64,000 nucleotides of DNA from an uncultured Prevotella sp. (GTDB lineage: Bacteria > Bacteroidota > Bacteroidia > Bacteroidales > Bacteroidaceae), in the NCBI GenBank assembly GCA_944319935.1, contig CALUFM010000001.1, positions 124,001 to 188,000 on the forward strand. The letters are read 5' to 3'. The notes under the pieces are model-generated. The model searched no databases. It was not told where the DNA came from and was given only the letters and a program-made list of their open reading frames with translations. Made by a program: the position numbers and the translations under genes. Shown in pieces: positions 15,146 through 23,762 of this stretch (position 1 is the first letter of the stretch; every line of letters starts with the position of its first letter).

Positions 15146-18019
15146 ATGAAAAAGTTCCTGGAATTTGTAGCTGAAGATATTTTCAACAAGCATGGTGGAG
15201 ACATGTCCCGTGTAGCCGTTGTTTTCCCCAACAAACGCGCGTCCCTGTTTCTCAATGAATATTTGGCAAAGATTGCCAGGCGGCCTATTTGGTCGCCGTC
15301 TTATATCACAATCAGTGACTTTTTCCGTCGGCATTCGACTCTTACTGTAGGTGATTCGATAAAACTTATTTGTGACATCCACAAGAGTTTTACCAAATGC
15401 ACCGGCGTTGACGAGTCGCTTGACCACTTTTTCGGATGGGGGCAACTGTTGATTTCCGACTTTGACGACATTGACAAGAACATGGCTGACGTGTCAAAAG
15501 TATTCAGCAATGTAAAAGACTTGCATGAATTTGATGACATCTCGTATCTTGACGAAGAACAAAAACATGCCTTGAAACATTTTTTCAGCAACTTCACATA
15601 CGATGACAATTCAGAACTGAAAAAACGTTTCCTGCAACTTTGGTGTCACCTTGAAGACATCTACCATGATTTCCGCCAACGGTTATACAATCAGGGCATA
15701 GCGTATGAAGGGATGTTGTACCGCGACGTAGCGGAAAACGAGGCGATAAACTATTTCTACGACACATATATATTTGTAGGCTTCAACGTTGTACAAAAAG
15801 TTGAGCAACAGGTTTTCACCAATCTCAAGAAGGAAGGCAAAGCCCGTTTTTATTGGGATTTCGACAAGTATTTCATGCCTGGGCGAAGTCCGAAATCCGC
15901 CACAAACGAAGCCGGACACTACATATCGCAATACCTCAAAACCTTTCCAAACGAACTTGACACGACAGACGAAAACATTTATGACAACCTGAAACACGGC
16001 AAAGACATCAGATATATCAGTGCTACAACAGAAAACGCCCAAGCAAGGTATGTCAACTACTGGTTAAAAGAGAACTCCAGATACAAGGACGGAAAGGACA
16101 CAGCCATCGTGCTTTGCGACGAATCCCTGTTGCCAATCGTGATACACAACATTCCTGAAAATATCGAGAAAATCAATATAACAACAGGGTTCCCATTGGC
16201 ACAAACAACAATATCCTCGTTTGTCATCCAACTTTTAGAGCTGCGAATAAACGGGTTCTCACCGAGCAAGGGGGCATTCAAAGCCAGATATGTCACACAA
16301 ATACTGTCGCATCCGTACGCCAATTACATTTCGGGAAAATGCGACGACTTGGCGAAAATGCTAAAGACGGAAAGGATTTACAACCCCACCCATGCAACCC
16401 TTGCCGTTGACGACAATACGTCAATATTGTTCGAGGATCCATCTGGCGACAAAACTCTGATACAATGGCTTTTAAAGATATTGAGACTTATCGCCAACGA
16501 ATGTGGCAAAAAGGAAAAAGACCCACTCTCGCAAGAAGCACTTTTCAGGATGTACACTCTATGCACAAGGCTCAACGACCTTGTCGAGTCCGGCGACCTT
16601 GACGTTGACGCAATTACATTGCAGCGGCTCATGATGCAACTTGTCAACTCAACATCCATACCTTTTCACGGGGAACCGGCTGATGGCATACAGATTATGG
16701 GGATATTGGAGACAAGGAACATCGACTTTGACCATGTTCTTATCCTTTCATGCAATGAAGGCAACATGCCGAAAGGCATTGGAGACTCCTCGTTCATTCC
16801 TTATTCCATAAGGAAGGCTCACGGCCTGACCACGATAGACAACAAAGTCGCAATTTACGCTTATTACTTTTACAACCTTATCCAAAGGGCATCCGATGTC
16901 ACGATAACTTATAACAACTCGACCGAAAACGGACACACAGGGGAAATGAGTCGCTTCATGCTGCAACTGATGATAGAAAGCGACTTTGACATCAAACGCA
17001 TTTCACTACAGACTGGGCAACAAATCACCCCCTTGTATTTGGACGAAATCCCCAAGGACAAAAACATAATGGCCATTCTCAATTCGATGGATGCCATCAC
17101 TCCTACTGCCATCAACCGTTACATGAGATGCCAGTTGCAATTTTATTTCAACTATGTGGCACACATAAAAGAGCCTGAGGATGATGATTTTGAAGAAATG
17201 AGCAACAGGATTTTCGGTAACGTTTTCCATACATCTTCTGAGCTTCTTTACAACAAGCTCATGCAACCTGACGGAACAGTGACATGCGAAAGCATAGCAT
17301 ACGCCCTGAAACACAAGGATTTTATCGAGCGTATCGTCGATTGTGCGTTCAGCGAAACGTTGTTTAAACAAAAACAGTCAAACAAACGGATACAATATAA
17401 CGGCTTGCAACTAATCAACCGCGAAGTCATAATCAGGTATATTTTCAGGTTGTTGGAAATAGACAAAAGACTTGCTCCATTTAAGATTAAAGACATTGAG
17501 TCAGCCGTTTATAAGACCATAAAGATAAAAACCGGCTCCAAAGAACGCAAGATAAGCGTAGGCGGACGCATAGACAGGCTTGACCAAATATTTGACTACA
17601 ACACTCAAAGTCAAAGAATACGCATTGTCGATTATAAGACAGGACGCCCCCCAAAAAAGAAAATCAATAATGTTGATGACATATTCAAACGCCCGATAGA
17701 CAAAGAACAACATCCTGACTACTTCCTGCAAACGATGCTATATGCTATGGCAATAAGGCAAGACAGCAAATACAACGATGCGTCATTGCCTGTTAGCCCG
17801 GCATTGTTGTTCATCCAAAATACGTCAGGAGACAATTACGACCCAATAATCTCTATTGGGAAAAACAAGATTTTGGATATTGCCGAATATGAAGAAGAGT
17901 TTAACGGGCATTTGACAACGATAATATCGGAAATATTCAACCCGCAAACCCCGTTCTTGCCAACTGAAGACAAAACCACATGTGCAGACTGCACATATCA
18001 CAGCCTATGCGGCAAATGA
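15146..18019 (+). CDS. AddB-like PD-(D/E)XK nuclease of a RecBCD/AddAB-type complex
   Basis: A 957-residue protein with the layout of AddB, which with the helicase AddA resects DNA double-strand ends for recombination. The N-terminal part is helicase-like and degenerate (VAVVFPNKRASLFLNEYL). The C-terminal third carries the RecB-family nuclease (GGRIDRLD, then RIVDYKTG around residues 826-833). An iron-sulfur staple is visible: Cys662 (YMRCQLQFYF) plus Cys946, Cys949 and Cys955 (CADCTYHSLC), the AddB spacing. No addA gene is adjacent: upstream is the EEP gene and downstream is convergent cdd, with only 2 nt between the stops. Confidence 0.85.
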   Translation: MKKFLEFVAEDIFNKHGGDMSRVAVVFPNKRASLFLNEYLAKIARRPIWSPSYITISDFFRRHSTLTVGDSIKLICDIHKSFTKCTGVDESLDHFFGWGQLLISDFDDIDKNMADVSKVFSNVKDLHEFDDISYLDEEQKHALKHFFSNFTYDDNSELKKRFLQLWCHLEDIYHDFRQRLYNQGIAYEGMLYRDVAENEAINYFYDTYIFVGFNVVQKVEQQVFTNLKKEGKARFYWDFDKYFMPGRSPKSATNEAGHYISQYLKTFPNELDTTDENIYDNLKHGKDIRYISATTENAQARYVNYWLKENSRYKDGKDTAIVLCDESLLPIVIHNIPENIEKINITTGFPLAQTTISSFVIQLLELRINGFSPSKGAFKARYVTQILSHPYANYISGKCDDLAKMLKTERIYNPTHATLAVDDNTSILFEDPSGDKTLIQWLLKILRLIANECGKKEKDPLSQEALFRMYTLCTRLNDLVESGDLDVDAITLQRLMMQLVNSTSIPFHGEPADGIQIMGILETRNIDFDHVLILSCNEGNMPKGIGDSSFIPYSIRKAHGLTTIDNKVAIYAYYFYNLIQRASDVTITYNNSTENGHTGEMSRFMLQLMIESDFDIKRISLQTGQQITPLYLDEIPKDKNIMAILNSMDAITPTAINRYMRCQLQFYFNYVAHIKEPEDDDFEEMSNRIFGNVFHTSSELLYNKLMQPDGTVTCESIAYALKHKDFIERIVDCAFSETLFKQKQSNKRIQYNGLQLINREVIIRYIFRLLEIDKRLAPFKIKDIESAVYKTIKIKTGSKERKISVGGRIDRLDQIFDYNTQSQRIRIVDYKTGRPPKKKINNVDDIFKRPIDKEQHPDYFLQTMLYAMAIRQDSKYNDASLPVSPALLFIQNTSGDNYDPIISIGKNKILDIAEYEEEFNGHLTTIISEIFNPQTPFLPTEDKTTCADCTYHSLCGK

Positions 18020-18021
18020 CT

Positions 18022-18501
18022 TCAACGCATCGAAGCGTCAACAAAAGAAAGCGGCAACAGATGCTTTATGCTGCTTATCTCATAAACGCACTTTGTTCCG
18101 TAAAGATATATGACAATGTCATTGTTATAGCGTTGTTCCATCTCCAATATGGCCTGTCTGCACACTCCACAAGGCGAAATAGGTTCATTAACGAAGCCAT
18201 TGGCATTTCTCGCGGCAATGGCAATCTGGGTAATTGCCAACTTTGGAAAGTTTGACTGGGCATTGAATATGGCTGAACGTTCGGCGCACATCGTTACAGG
18301 AAAAGCTGCATTCTCTTGATTTGCGCCTTTTATCACCGTACCATCTTCCAGCCTTAAAGCCGCCCCTACACTAAATTGTGAATATGGTGAATACGAATTA
18401 GCAGTAGCGTCCTTTGCGCTATCAACCAACAGCTTGACTGGCGTTGGCAGCTCCTCGTATTGGAAGACATTTACAACAGACTTTAATATAAGTTGTTCCA
18501 T
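18022..18501 (-). CDS. cdd: cytidine deaminase
   Basis: Deaminates cytidine and deoxycytidine to uridine forms in pyrimidine salvage. It has 159 residues, a homotetrameric-type size. The zinc site is complete: Cys72-Ala-Glu74 (MCAERSAIF, with Glu74 the proton shuttle) and Cys111/Cys114 (PCGVCRQ). It begins 18 nt after the upstream lipoprotein gene and has no promoter of its own, so it is the last gene of the gldB unit. Its stop almost touches that of the convergent AddB-like gene. Confidence 0.95.
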   Translation of the reverse strand: MEQLILKSVVNVFQYEELPTPVKLLVDSAKDATANSYSPYSQFSVGAALRLEDGTVIKGANQENAAFPVTMCAERSAIFNAQSNFPKLAITQIAIAARNANGFVNEPISPCGVCRQAILEMEQRYNNDIVIYLYGTKCVYEISSIKHLLPLSFVDASMR

Positions 18502-18519
18502 ATAAATCGTTTTTAAGCA

Positions 18520-19989
18520 TCATTCTTCCTTGAAATATTCATAACAGCCAATATCCGGCGCATCATCACGCGCGTTTCCATCCCGGTCGTATGGCAAGGC
18601 GTAATCTTTTGATGCTTTACCGATGGCCAACGACAATGAATCAAGATGGAAATCATAACGCTGCATGTCAATGTCAACCAAGCGGAAATTGTCTTCCCCA
18701 TCCGCAACATCCACACTGTCAGTTTTATCACTGACATCTTCCCATATTACATCTATGATGTTTTTATCGTTTTCTGTCCTTTTAGTACGGAGCAAGGAAT
18801 TGATAAAACGATAATTAAACGCCACAGAACCATGATTGGCTATCGTGTCACCCATCACCATGTTATCACCATATCCGGTAACGATGCTGTTCAAGCAATC
18901 CATTCTTTCAAGCGGAAGTGGAATGTCCTCATAATGGTTCGCATAGCTCAAGGCACCCCCCCTATTGGAATCGAACGGATAGAACTGTGCCAAGGTGCAA
19001 TGTCGCAGCACAACATCTCCACCATATACGGCCACGCAATCATTCAAAGTATTGGTGATTTGGCAATTTTCCGCTTCCACTTTACTGCTTACCGACTTCA
19101 AACCATAGCCTTGGCAATTGTGTATGGTGCTGTTGTTAAGCTGGAGCTTTGTACGTGAGACATCAGAAGAATCACACACCACACCGTCAAATGTGCTGTG
19201 AATGTCAGTAAAAGAAATCACATTATCGTAAGAGGATTCATGAAATTTTATCCCTTGCCATTGCCCGCTAACCATGTCATACGGCAAGTAGTCGAACATC
19301 CAATCAGTCCTGTCACCCCTCAATACGACATTGGCCTCGGCCGTGCCTTCTGCCAGCAACCGGCCATATACGTCAATCCCGGCATCTCCATGGAAATAAA
19401 GTGTAGTGCCTGCGGCTATCTTCAATGTCACCATGCTGTCCACCTTCATTCCACCATATATGACAATCGGTTTCCGAGTCCCGTCTATCGTGGTGTCCTT
19501 GCTGACCACAAAATCGCGCATAAGCGTGGCGTCCCAAGTGTGGGCATTAAGGTTTACTTTTTGTTCCACCCCGCTTTCAAGCGTGAATATGAGATTATCC
19601 TCCAACAATTGAGGCCCGTCAACGCCGTTGACAGGCGACGTCAGCTCAACGAAAACCCTGATGCTGTCCTGCTTCCTGATTTCAACATTCTGCACTTGAT
19701 ACCCATAAGTAGGGCTAAGATATTCCCCGTCAACATTAACCCTGAAACCTGTCTGGTTGCCGTTGGCCAGACGCACGTTGGTACAACGTATGCCGTTGCC
19801 GGACTTGTTATAAACCCAAAACGTCCGTGTTGAGGTTGGAACCGTGGAAAAAACCGTATCCATGTCCACCGTGTCCACAGAAAAAGTCAACAAGTCTGAC
19901 GAAGACGTGCTGAACGTATCATCATCCGTGCAAGCAACATTAGATGCAAGCAACGCAATTGTGCATAAAACTATAAATATCTTCTTCAT
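18520..19989 (-). CDS. beta-helix lipoprotein, unknown function
   Basis: A 489-residue exported lipoprotein: signal sequence MKKIFIVLCTIALLASNVAC with the lipobox Cys at 20 followed by acidic residues, which in Bacteroidetes can favour surface export. Residues about 30-150 look like a beta-sandwich. From about 165 to 400 short repeats such as CDSSDV, NSTIHNCQGYGLKSV and ENCQITNTLND suggest a right-handed parallel beta-helix, as in pectate-lyase-like folds. The end, DAPDIGCYEY, is a motif common to such surface proteins. No catalytic residues can be assigned. It lies between gldB and cdd on one strand. Confidence 0.75.
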   Translation of the reverse strand: MKKIFIVLCTIALLASNVACTDDDTFSTSSSDLLTFSVDTVDMDTVFSTVPTSTRTFWVYNKSGNGIRCTNVRLANGNQTGFRVNVDGEYLSPTYGYQVQNVEIRKQDSIRVFVELTSPVNGVDGPQLLEDNLIFTLESGVEQKVNLNAHTWDATLMRDFVVSKDTTIDGTRKPIVIYGGMKVDSMVTLKIAAGTTLYFHGDAGIDVYGRLLAEGTAEANVVLRGDRTDWMFDYLPYDMVSGQWQGIKFHESSYDNVISFTDIHSTFDGVVCDSSDVSRTKLQLNNSTIHNCQGYGLKSVSSKVEAENCQITNTLNDCVAVYGGDVVLRHCTLAQFYPFDSNRGGALSYANHYEDIPLPLERMDCLNSIVTGYGDNMVMGDTIANHGSVAFNYRFINSLLRTKRTENDKNIIDVIWEDVSDKTDSVDVADGEDNFRLVDIDMQRYDFHLDSLSLAIGKASKDYALPYDRDGNARDDAPDIGCYEYFKEE

Positions 19990-20104
19990 CGCTTATTAAT
20001 AACGCCTACGGGCATGTAATATTGCACACGATGACATAATAAAAAACGAAAGCCCCGCAACGCCAAGCTTCCAAGCCGCCAAGCTTAAGCATGTATGTTT
20101 CCCG

Positions 20105-20923
20105 TCAAAGCTTCATCATCTTGATTAAGCTTGAATAATCGTTGTTCTTCAATAAAGCCTCGATGCTTACCGACTTATTTGCATTCATGTATTTGTCAAC
20201 GGCATTGACGTAACGTGACTTGAAAAACTTTTGACCAAGCGCGACATTGCACACCCACATGATTTTTCCTATATGCAAGTCGCATTCAAGCTGAGGACGC
20301 ATCTCAAAGTCGTGCATTGGATAAAGGCTTAGCAGATAGAAGCTCAAGCAGTCCGGAACGATATACTCCCTCGACATTGTTTCAAGCTGGGACGGCAGAT
20401 AATATTTCTTATACAACGGATAGTCCTTGCCCAAATATTTGTCCAAAGATATGCCTATGGACCTGTCGCCGATAACAATGCTTTGGTCCAACGCGCTTAT
20501 TTGCGCATACACCTGCGGCATGGGAATGTCTGGGATATGAACTTTCAGCCGCTTGAAAGCTTTGTCCAACTGGGCGTTTATGTCGTCCATGTTGGCATAT
20601 TGCGATTCAGCGTCAGACACTATGGCCTGCAATGTTGAATCTTGGAAGAAAGCCAGGAACTTATGGTTTATCTGCGGGTCGTTTACTTCGCCTATGCGTA
20701 ACACGTCTTCAATCAACGTGCGCGTCTCGATAGGGTAATCCATGTTCATCTGCTGCAGAGCCGAGAAGTCGCCCGTAGTGAGATATTGGCTTTCCAAGCG
20801 GTCATAACGGCACACCTCTATACGCTGCTCCCCCTCGGTCTCGTCAACGAGTGGCTTCAGCTTCAAATCGCAAGCGGTAAGAAGAACCAGCGACATTGCC
20901 AATAAACAACAAATTTTCCTCAC
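20105..20923 (-). CDS. GldB-like lipoprotein
   Basis: A 272-residue lipoprotein (MRKICCLLAMSLVLLTAC, lipobox Cys18) resembling GldB, an outer-membrane-associated component found with the gliding/type IX secretion machinery and also present in non-gliding Bacteroidetes. Family-like segments are the early YDRLESQYLTTGDF and the central GDRSIGISLDKYLGKDYPLY. No other gld, spr or por gene is in the window. It has a strong promoter (20941-20973) and starts a unit that continues into the beta-helix lipoprotein (115-nt gap) and cdd. Confidence 0.75.
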   Translation of the reverse strand: MRKICCLLAMSLVLLTACDLKLKPLVDETEGEQRIEVCRYDRLESQYLTTGDFSALQQMNMDYPIETRTLIEDVLRIGEVNDPQINHKFLAFFQDSTLQAIVSDAESQYANMDDINAQLDKAFKRLKVHIPDIPMPQVYAQISALDQSIVIGDRSIGISLDKYLGKDYPLYKKYYLPSQLETMSREYIVPDCLSFYLLSLYPMHDFEMRPQLECDLHIGKIMWVCNVALGQKFFKSRYVNAVDKYMNANKSVSIEALLKNNDYSSLIKMMKL

Positions 20924-20940
20924 AACTCGATTTTATTTTT

Positions 20941-20973
20941 GCAAATGTACTAAAAAATAAAGTATCGAGCAAA
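20941..20973 (-). promoter_or_regulatory. promoter of the gldB-like unit
   Basis: Minus-strand TACATTTGC (20941-20949) and TTTG (20970-20973) with a 20-nt spacer, 17 nt before the start codon. Confidence 0.75.
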
Positions 20974-21165
20974 TACATTCGCTAAAAAAATTAAATATTC
21001 GGAACAAATCACGCCGACAACTCGAATTAAATACAAATTTTGACTAAAAAATGCAAAACAACAATGATGCAAAAAGCCCCTAAATCCCTATACCCGCATG
21101 CACGTAAGCACACTCTTATTACAGCGTAATTGTACAATCATGCAACATGTTGAAAACCAACGCTT

Positions 21166-21253
21166 TACAAAACACGGCCTTCGGGGCTGCAATTTACTGC
21201 CTTTCATGTTGCAAAATACGGCAAATCGCAAGCCAAAAGACCGTGTTCCAGCC
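21166..21253. repeat. 22-nt periodic intergenic repeat array D
   Basis: Units begin at 21166 (TACAAAACACGGCC), 21188 (TGCAATTTACTGCC), 21210 (TGCAAAATACGGCA) and 21232 (GCCAAAAGACCG), 22 nt apart; a looser unit starts at 21141. The array lies between the divergent gldB-like and DUF4861 genes. The rest of this 434-nt gap holds the two promoters. Confidence 0.65.
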
Positions 21254-21290
21254 AAAGACAGCAAATTAAAGACGTTTCACCATATTTAAT

Positions 21291-21322
21291 TTTGAACTTC
21301 ATCCAAATTGCATTACCTTTGC
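21291..21322 (+). promoter_or_regulatory. promoter of the DUF4861 gene
   Basis: TTTG at 21291-21294, a 19-nt spacer, then TACCTTTGC at 21314-21322, 36 nt before the start codon at 21358. Confidence 0.7.
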
Positions 21323-21357
21323 ACTGGTATGTAAACATAACAAATATCTTGAGTAAA

Positions 21358-22584
21358 ATGAATAAAAAACTACTGACTTTCATGCTGGCGACATTAGCCT
21401 CGCTGCCGGCATTATCGCAAAAAACGTTTGACATCACCGTAGCAAACGATTATTCAAAAAACAAACAAAGCGTACCCGTCGTGATAGGATTGAAAGAGTA
21501 TGGGATAAGCGTCAAATCGGCAACAGTGACCGACGGAGGCAAAGAAATCCCGTGCCAGTTAGACGACATCAACCAGGACGGAGAGTTTGACGAGCTTTGC
21601 TTTATTACCGACATAAACAAGAAATCGTCAAAACAGTTCACCGTCACCCTTTATGAAGAAGGTACTCCCCGCACATACGAGCCGCAAGTTTATGTGGAAA
21701 TGCTGTTAAGCAATAAGAAGGTGAAAGAAAGCAACAAGCAAAACCTGTACATATCCGAGCTTACCGTTGACAATGGCACAAACCCCTATTGGTGCTTGCA
21801 CCACCACGGAGCCGCGTTTGAAAACGACATGGTGGCCTACAGGATATATTTCGACCACAGGCAGACCGTTGACATATACGGCAAATACAAGAAAAGACTT
21901 GAACTGAAAGAGACGCAATTCTATCCTGACAACACCCAGAAAGCCACCGGATACGGAGACGATGTCCTTTGGGTAGGCTCAACCTTGGGACTTGGTACAC
22001 TGCGCGGCTGGGACGGGAAGCAGCCGACAATGCTGGAAAACGTAGACAAAAGAAGCCAGAAAATAATAGCAAGAGGCCCTATACGCACAATCGTTGAAGT
22101 AAAGGACAAAGGCTGGACACCGCAAGGCATGACACACCCTATTGACATGACCGCACTATACACTCTATACGCAGGGCGCAGGGAATGCAGCATAGATGTC
22201 ACGTTCAACAAGCCGGCAAAAGGCTATTCGTTCTCCACTGGCATAATAAACGTGAAAAACTCGACTGAATATTCAGACAAGAAAGGCCTGCGCGGATGCT
22301 GGGGAACAGACTGGCCTGTATCGGCGAAAGACAGCGCGGGGCACAAACGCGAGACCGTCGGGCTTGGTATCTACATACCGTCAGAATACATCGTCAGCGA
22401 AGAACCTGCCAACAAGGACAACTACGCATACGTGATAGCGACGGGGAGCGACAAACTGCATTACAAGATAACGTTCTGTAGCGACAATGAAACATTCGGT
22501 TATCACAGCGACAAGGAATGGTATAACTTCTTGAAAGAATGGAAAGAAGACATTGAACATCCCGTAAGGATTGTGAAGCAGTAA
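21358..22584 (+). CDS. exported DUF4861-family protein
   Basis: A 408-residue secreted protein that I match to the DUF4861 family, seen in Bacteroidetes near polysaccharide and uronate genes, without an activity I can cite firmly. A signal peptide (MNKKLLTFMLATLASLPALS) is followed by a beta-rich N-terminal domain (about 22-120) and a larger domain with CLHHHGAAFENDMVAYRIYF, in which a His cluster and aromatic residues could form a sugar-binding or lyase-like site. The start at 21358 is chosen for its signal peptide; the frame extends 22 codons upstream but over the promoter. The catabolic operon follows on the same strand after 230 nt. Confidence 0.75.
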   Translation: MNKKLLTFMLATLASLPALSQKTFDITVANDYSKNKQSVPVVIGLKEYGISVKSATVTDGGKEIPCQLDDINQDGEFDELCFITDINKKSSKQFTVTLYEEGTPRTYEPQVYVEMLLSNKKVKESNKQNLYISELTVDNGTNPYWCLHHHGAAFENDMVAYRIYFDHRQTVDIYGKYKKRLELKETQFYPDNTQKATGYGDDVLWVGSTLGLGTLRGWDGKQPTMLENVDKRSQKIIARGPIRTIVEVKDKGWTPQGMTHPIDMTALYTLYAGRRECSIDVTFNKPAKGYSFSTGIINVKNSTEYSDKKGLRGCWGTDWPVSAKDSAGHKRETVGLGIYIPSEYIVSEEPANKDNYAYVIATGSDKLHYKITFCSDNETFGYHSDKEWYNFLKEWKEDIEHPVRIVKQ

Positions 22585-22603
22585 CAACATATAAATGGAA
22601 TGA

Positions 22604-22661
22604 ACAGGCAAAGAGTAAGGCTTTGGCATGCACAAACGCCAAGAACAAGCTCTTTGCCTGT
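22604..22661 (+). terminator. hairpin after the DUF4861 gene
   Basis: ACAGGCAAAGAG (22604-22615) pairs with CTCTTTGCCTGT (22650-22661), with a shorter TTGGC/GCCAA pairing inside the loop. The tail is not T-rich, so termination is uncertain. Confidence 0.45.
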
Positions 22662-22764
22662 CTTGCTTGCAGACAAAGAGCAACACAAATAATAAAATTC
22701 AGACACAAACATCCCGCCCCAATAGGTACAAAAACATCTTGGTGGCGTCATAAAAATATAAATG

Positions 22765-22799
22765 TCATGATGGAAATCATGAACAAATGATATCTTTAC
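22765..22799 (+). promoter_or_regulatory. candidate operator and promoter of the sugar-acid operon
   Basis: A perfect 18-bp palindrome, TCATGAT-GGAA-ATCATGA (22765-22782), sits where the -33 element would be. A near-consensus -7 element, TATCTTTAC (22791-22799), follows, and the first gene starts at 22815. A repressor or activator bound to the palindrome would control the promoter directly. The cognate regulator is not in the window. Confidence 0.5.
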
Positions 22800-22814
22800 C
22801 TAAAGCTTCAACAA

Positions 22815-23726
22815 ATGAAAAAACTTAACAAATACCACGGAGTGGTTGTACCCATGGTGACACCTGTCACAAAAGAAGGAGACATTGACGTAAAAGCCGT
22901 TGAACGGATAATAGAGAACTTTGCGAAATACAATGTATCGGCATTGCTGATGGGCACTACAGGCGAAGGCAATTCCGTATCAGTAGAACAAGGAGTGAAG
23001 ATGATTGAAGCTGCCTCCAAGACGGCCAACGGCAGAATAACAATCTACACAGGACTTACAGGCAATTGCATAAGCGAGCAGATGGAAGCCGCAAAAAAAT
23101 TCACCGCGGCCGGAGCCGATGTCATCGCAGCCACACTGCCCAGCTATTACGCCCTCACGCCCGAACAAATGTACCAATACTATCACAACTTGGCCGAAAC
23201 CTTGGATATTCCGCTCATGTTGTATAACATTACAATAACCACGCACATGAGCATCCCTTTGGACGTAATACAAAAACTCAGCGAACATCCCAATATCGTA
23301 GGTCTTAAAGATTCAGAAAACAATCTTGAACGCATGGAAGAGGCATTGAAACTGTTTGCCGACCGTGACGACTTCGCTTATTTCTGCGGATGCGCCGCAA
23401 ACTCGGCAAAAGCGTTGTCACTTGGAGCCGACGGCATTGTGCCCAGCGTAGGCAACTATTTGCCGAAAATATACCAAGACTTGTTCATTGCTGGCGTAAA
23501 CGGCGACATGGAACAGGCCAACGAATTACAACAAAAAACAATTGAAATCGGGAAAATAAACACTGAGGGATTGACTCTCGGGCAATCACTTGCAGGTCTC
23601 AAAGTCATAATGAACATGGCTGGATTATGCGAAACTTGCATGTTGCCGCCTCTGACAGAACTCGACCATGACACAGTTGAAAGGATCAAAAGTCAAGCAA
23701 AAGATGTCATCTCACAATATAAGTAA
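22815..23726 (+). CDS. DapA/NanA-superfamily class I aldolase
   Basis: A 303-residue TIM-barrel aldolase or dehydratase of the dihydrodipicolinate synthase family. The Schiff-base Lys165 is in VGLKDSE, Tyr137 in LMLYNIT, and GTTGE lies at 47-51. The family covers lysine biosynthesis, sialic acid cleavage and 2-keto-3-deoxy sugar acid aldolases. Placement at the head of an operon with a sodium symporter, alcohol dehydrogenase, PdxA2-like enzyme and DUF1537 kinase argues against a lysine role and for cleavage of a 2-keto-3-deoxy acid to pyruvate plus an aldehyde. The exact substrate is not inferable. It begins 15 nt after the -7 element. Confidence 0.88.
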   Translation: MKKLNKYHGVVVPMVTPVTKEGDIDVKAVERIIENFAKYNVSALLMGTTGEGNSVSVEQGVKMIEAASKTANGRITIYTGLTGNCISEQMEAAKKFTAAGADVIAATLPSYYALTPEQMYQYYHNLAETLDIPLMLYNITITTHMSIPLDVIQKLSEHPNIVGLKDSENNLERMEEALKLFADRDDFAYFCGCAANSAKALSLGADGIVPSVGNYLPKIYQDLFIAGVNGDMEQANELQQKTIEIGKINTEGLTLGQSLAGLKVIMNMAGLCETCMLPPLTELDHDTVERIKSQAKDVISQYK

Positions 23727-23762
23727 CAAATAATAAATTCAAACCTTAACAAGACACATACC

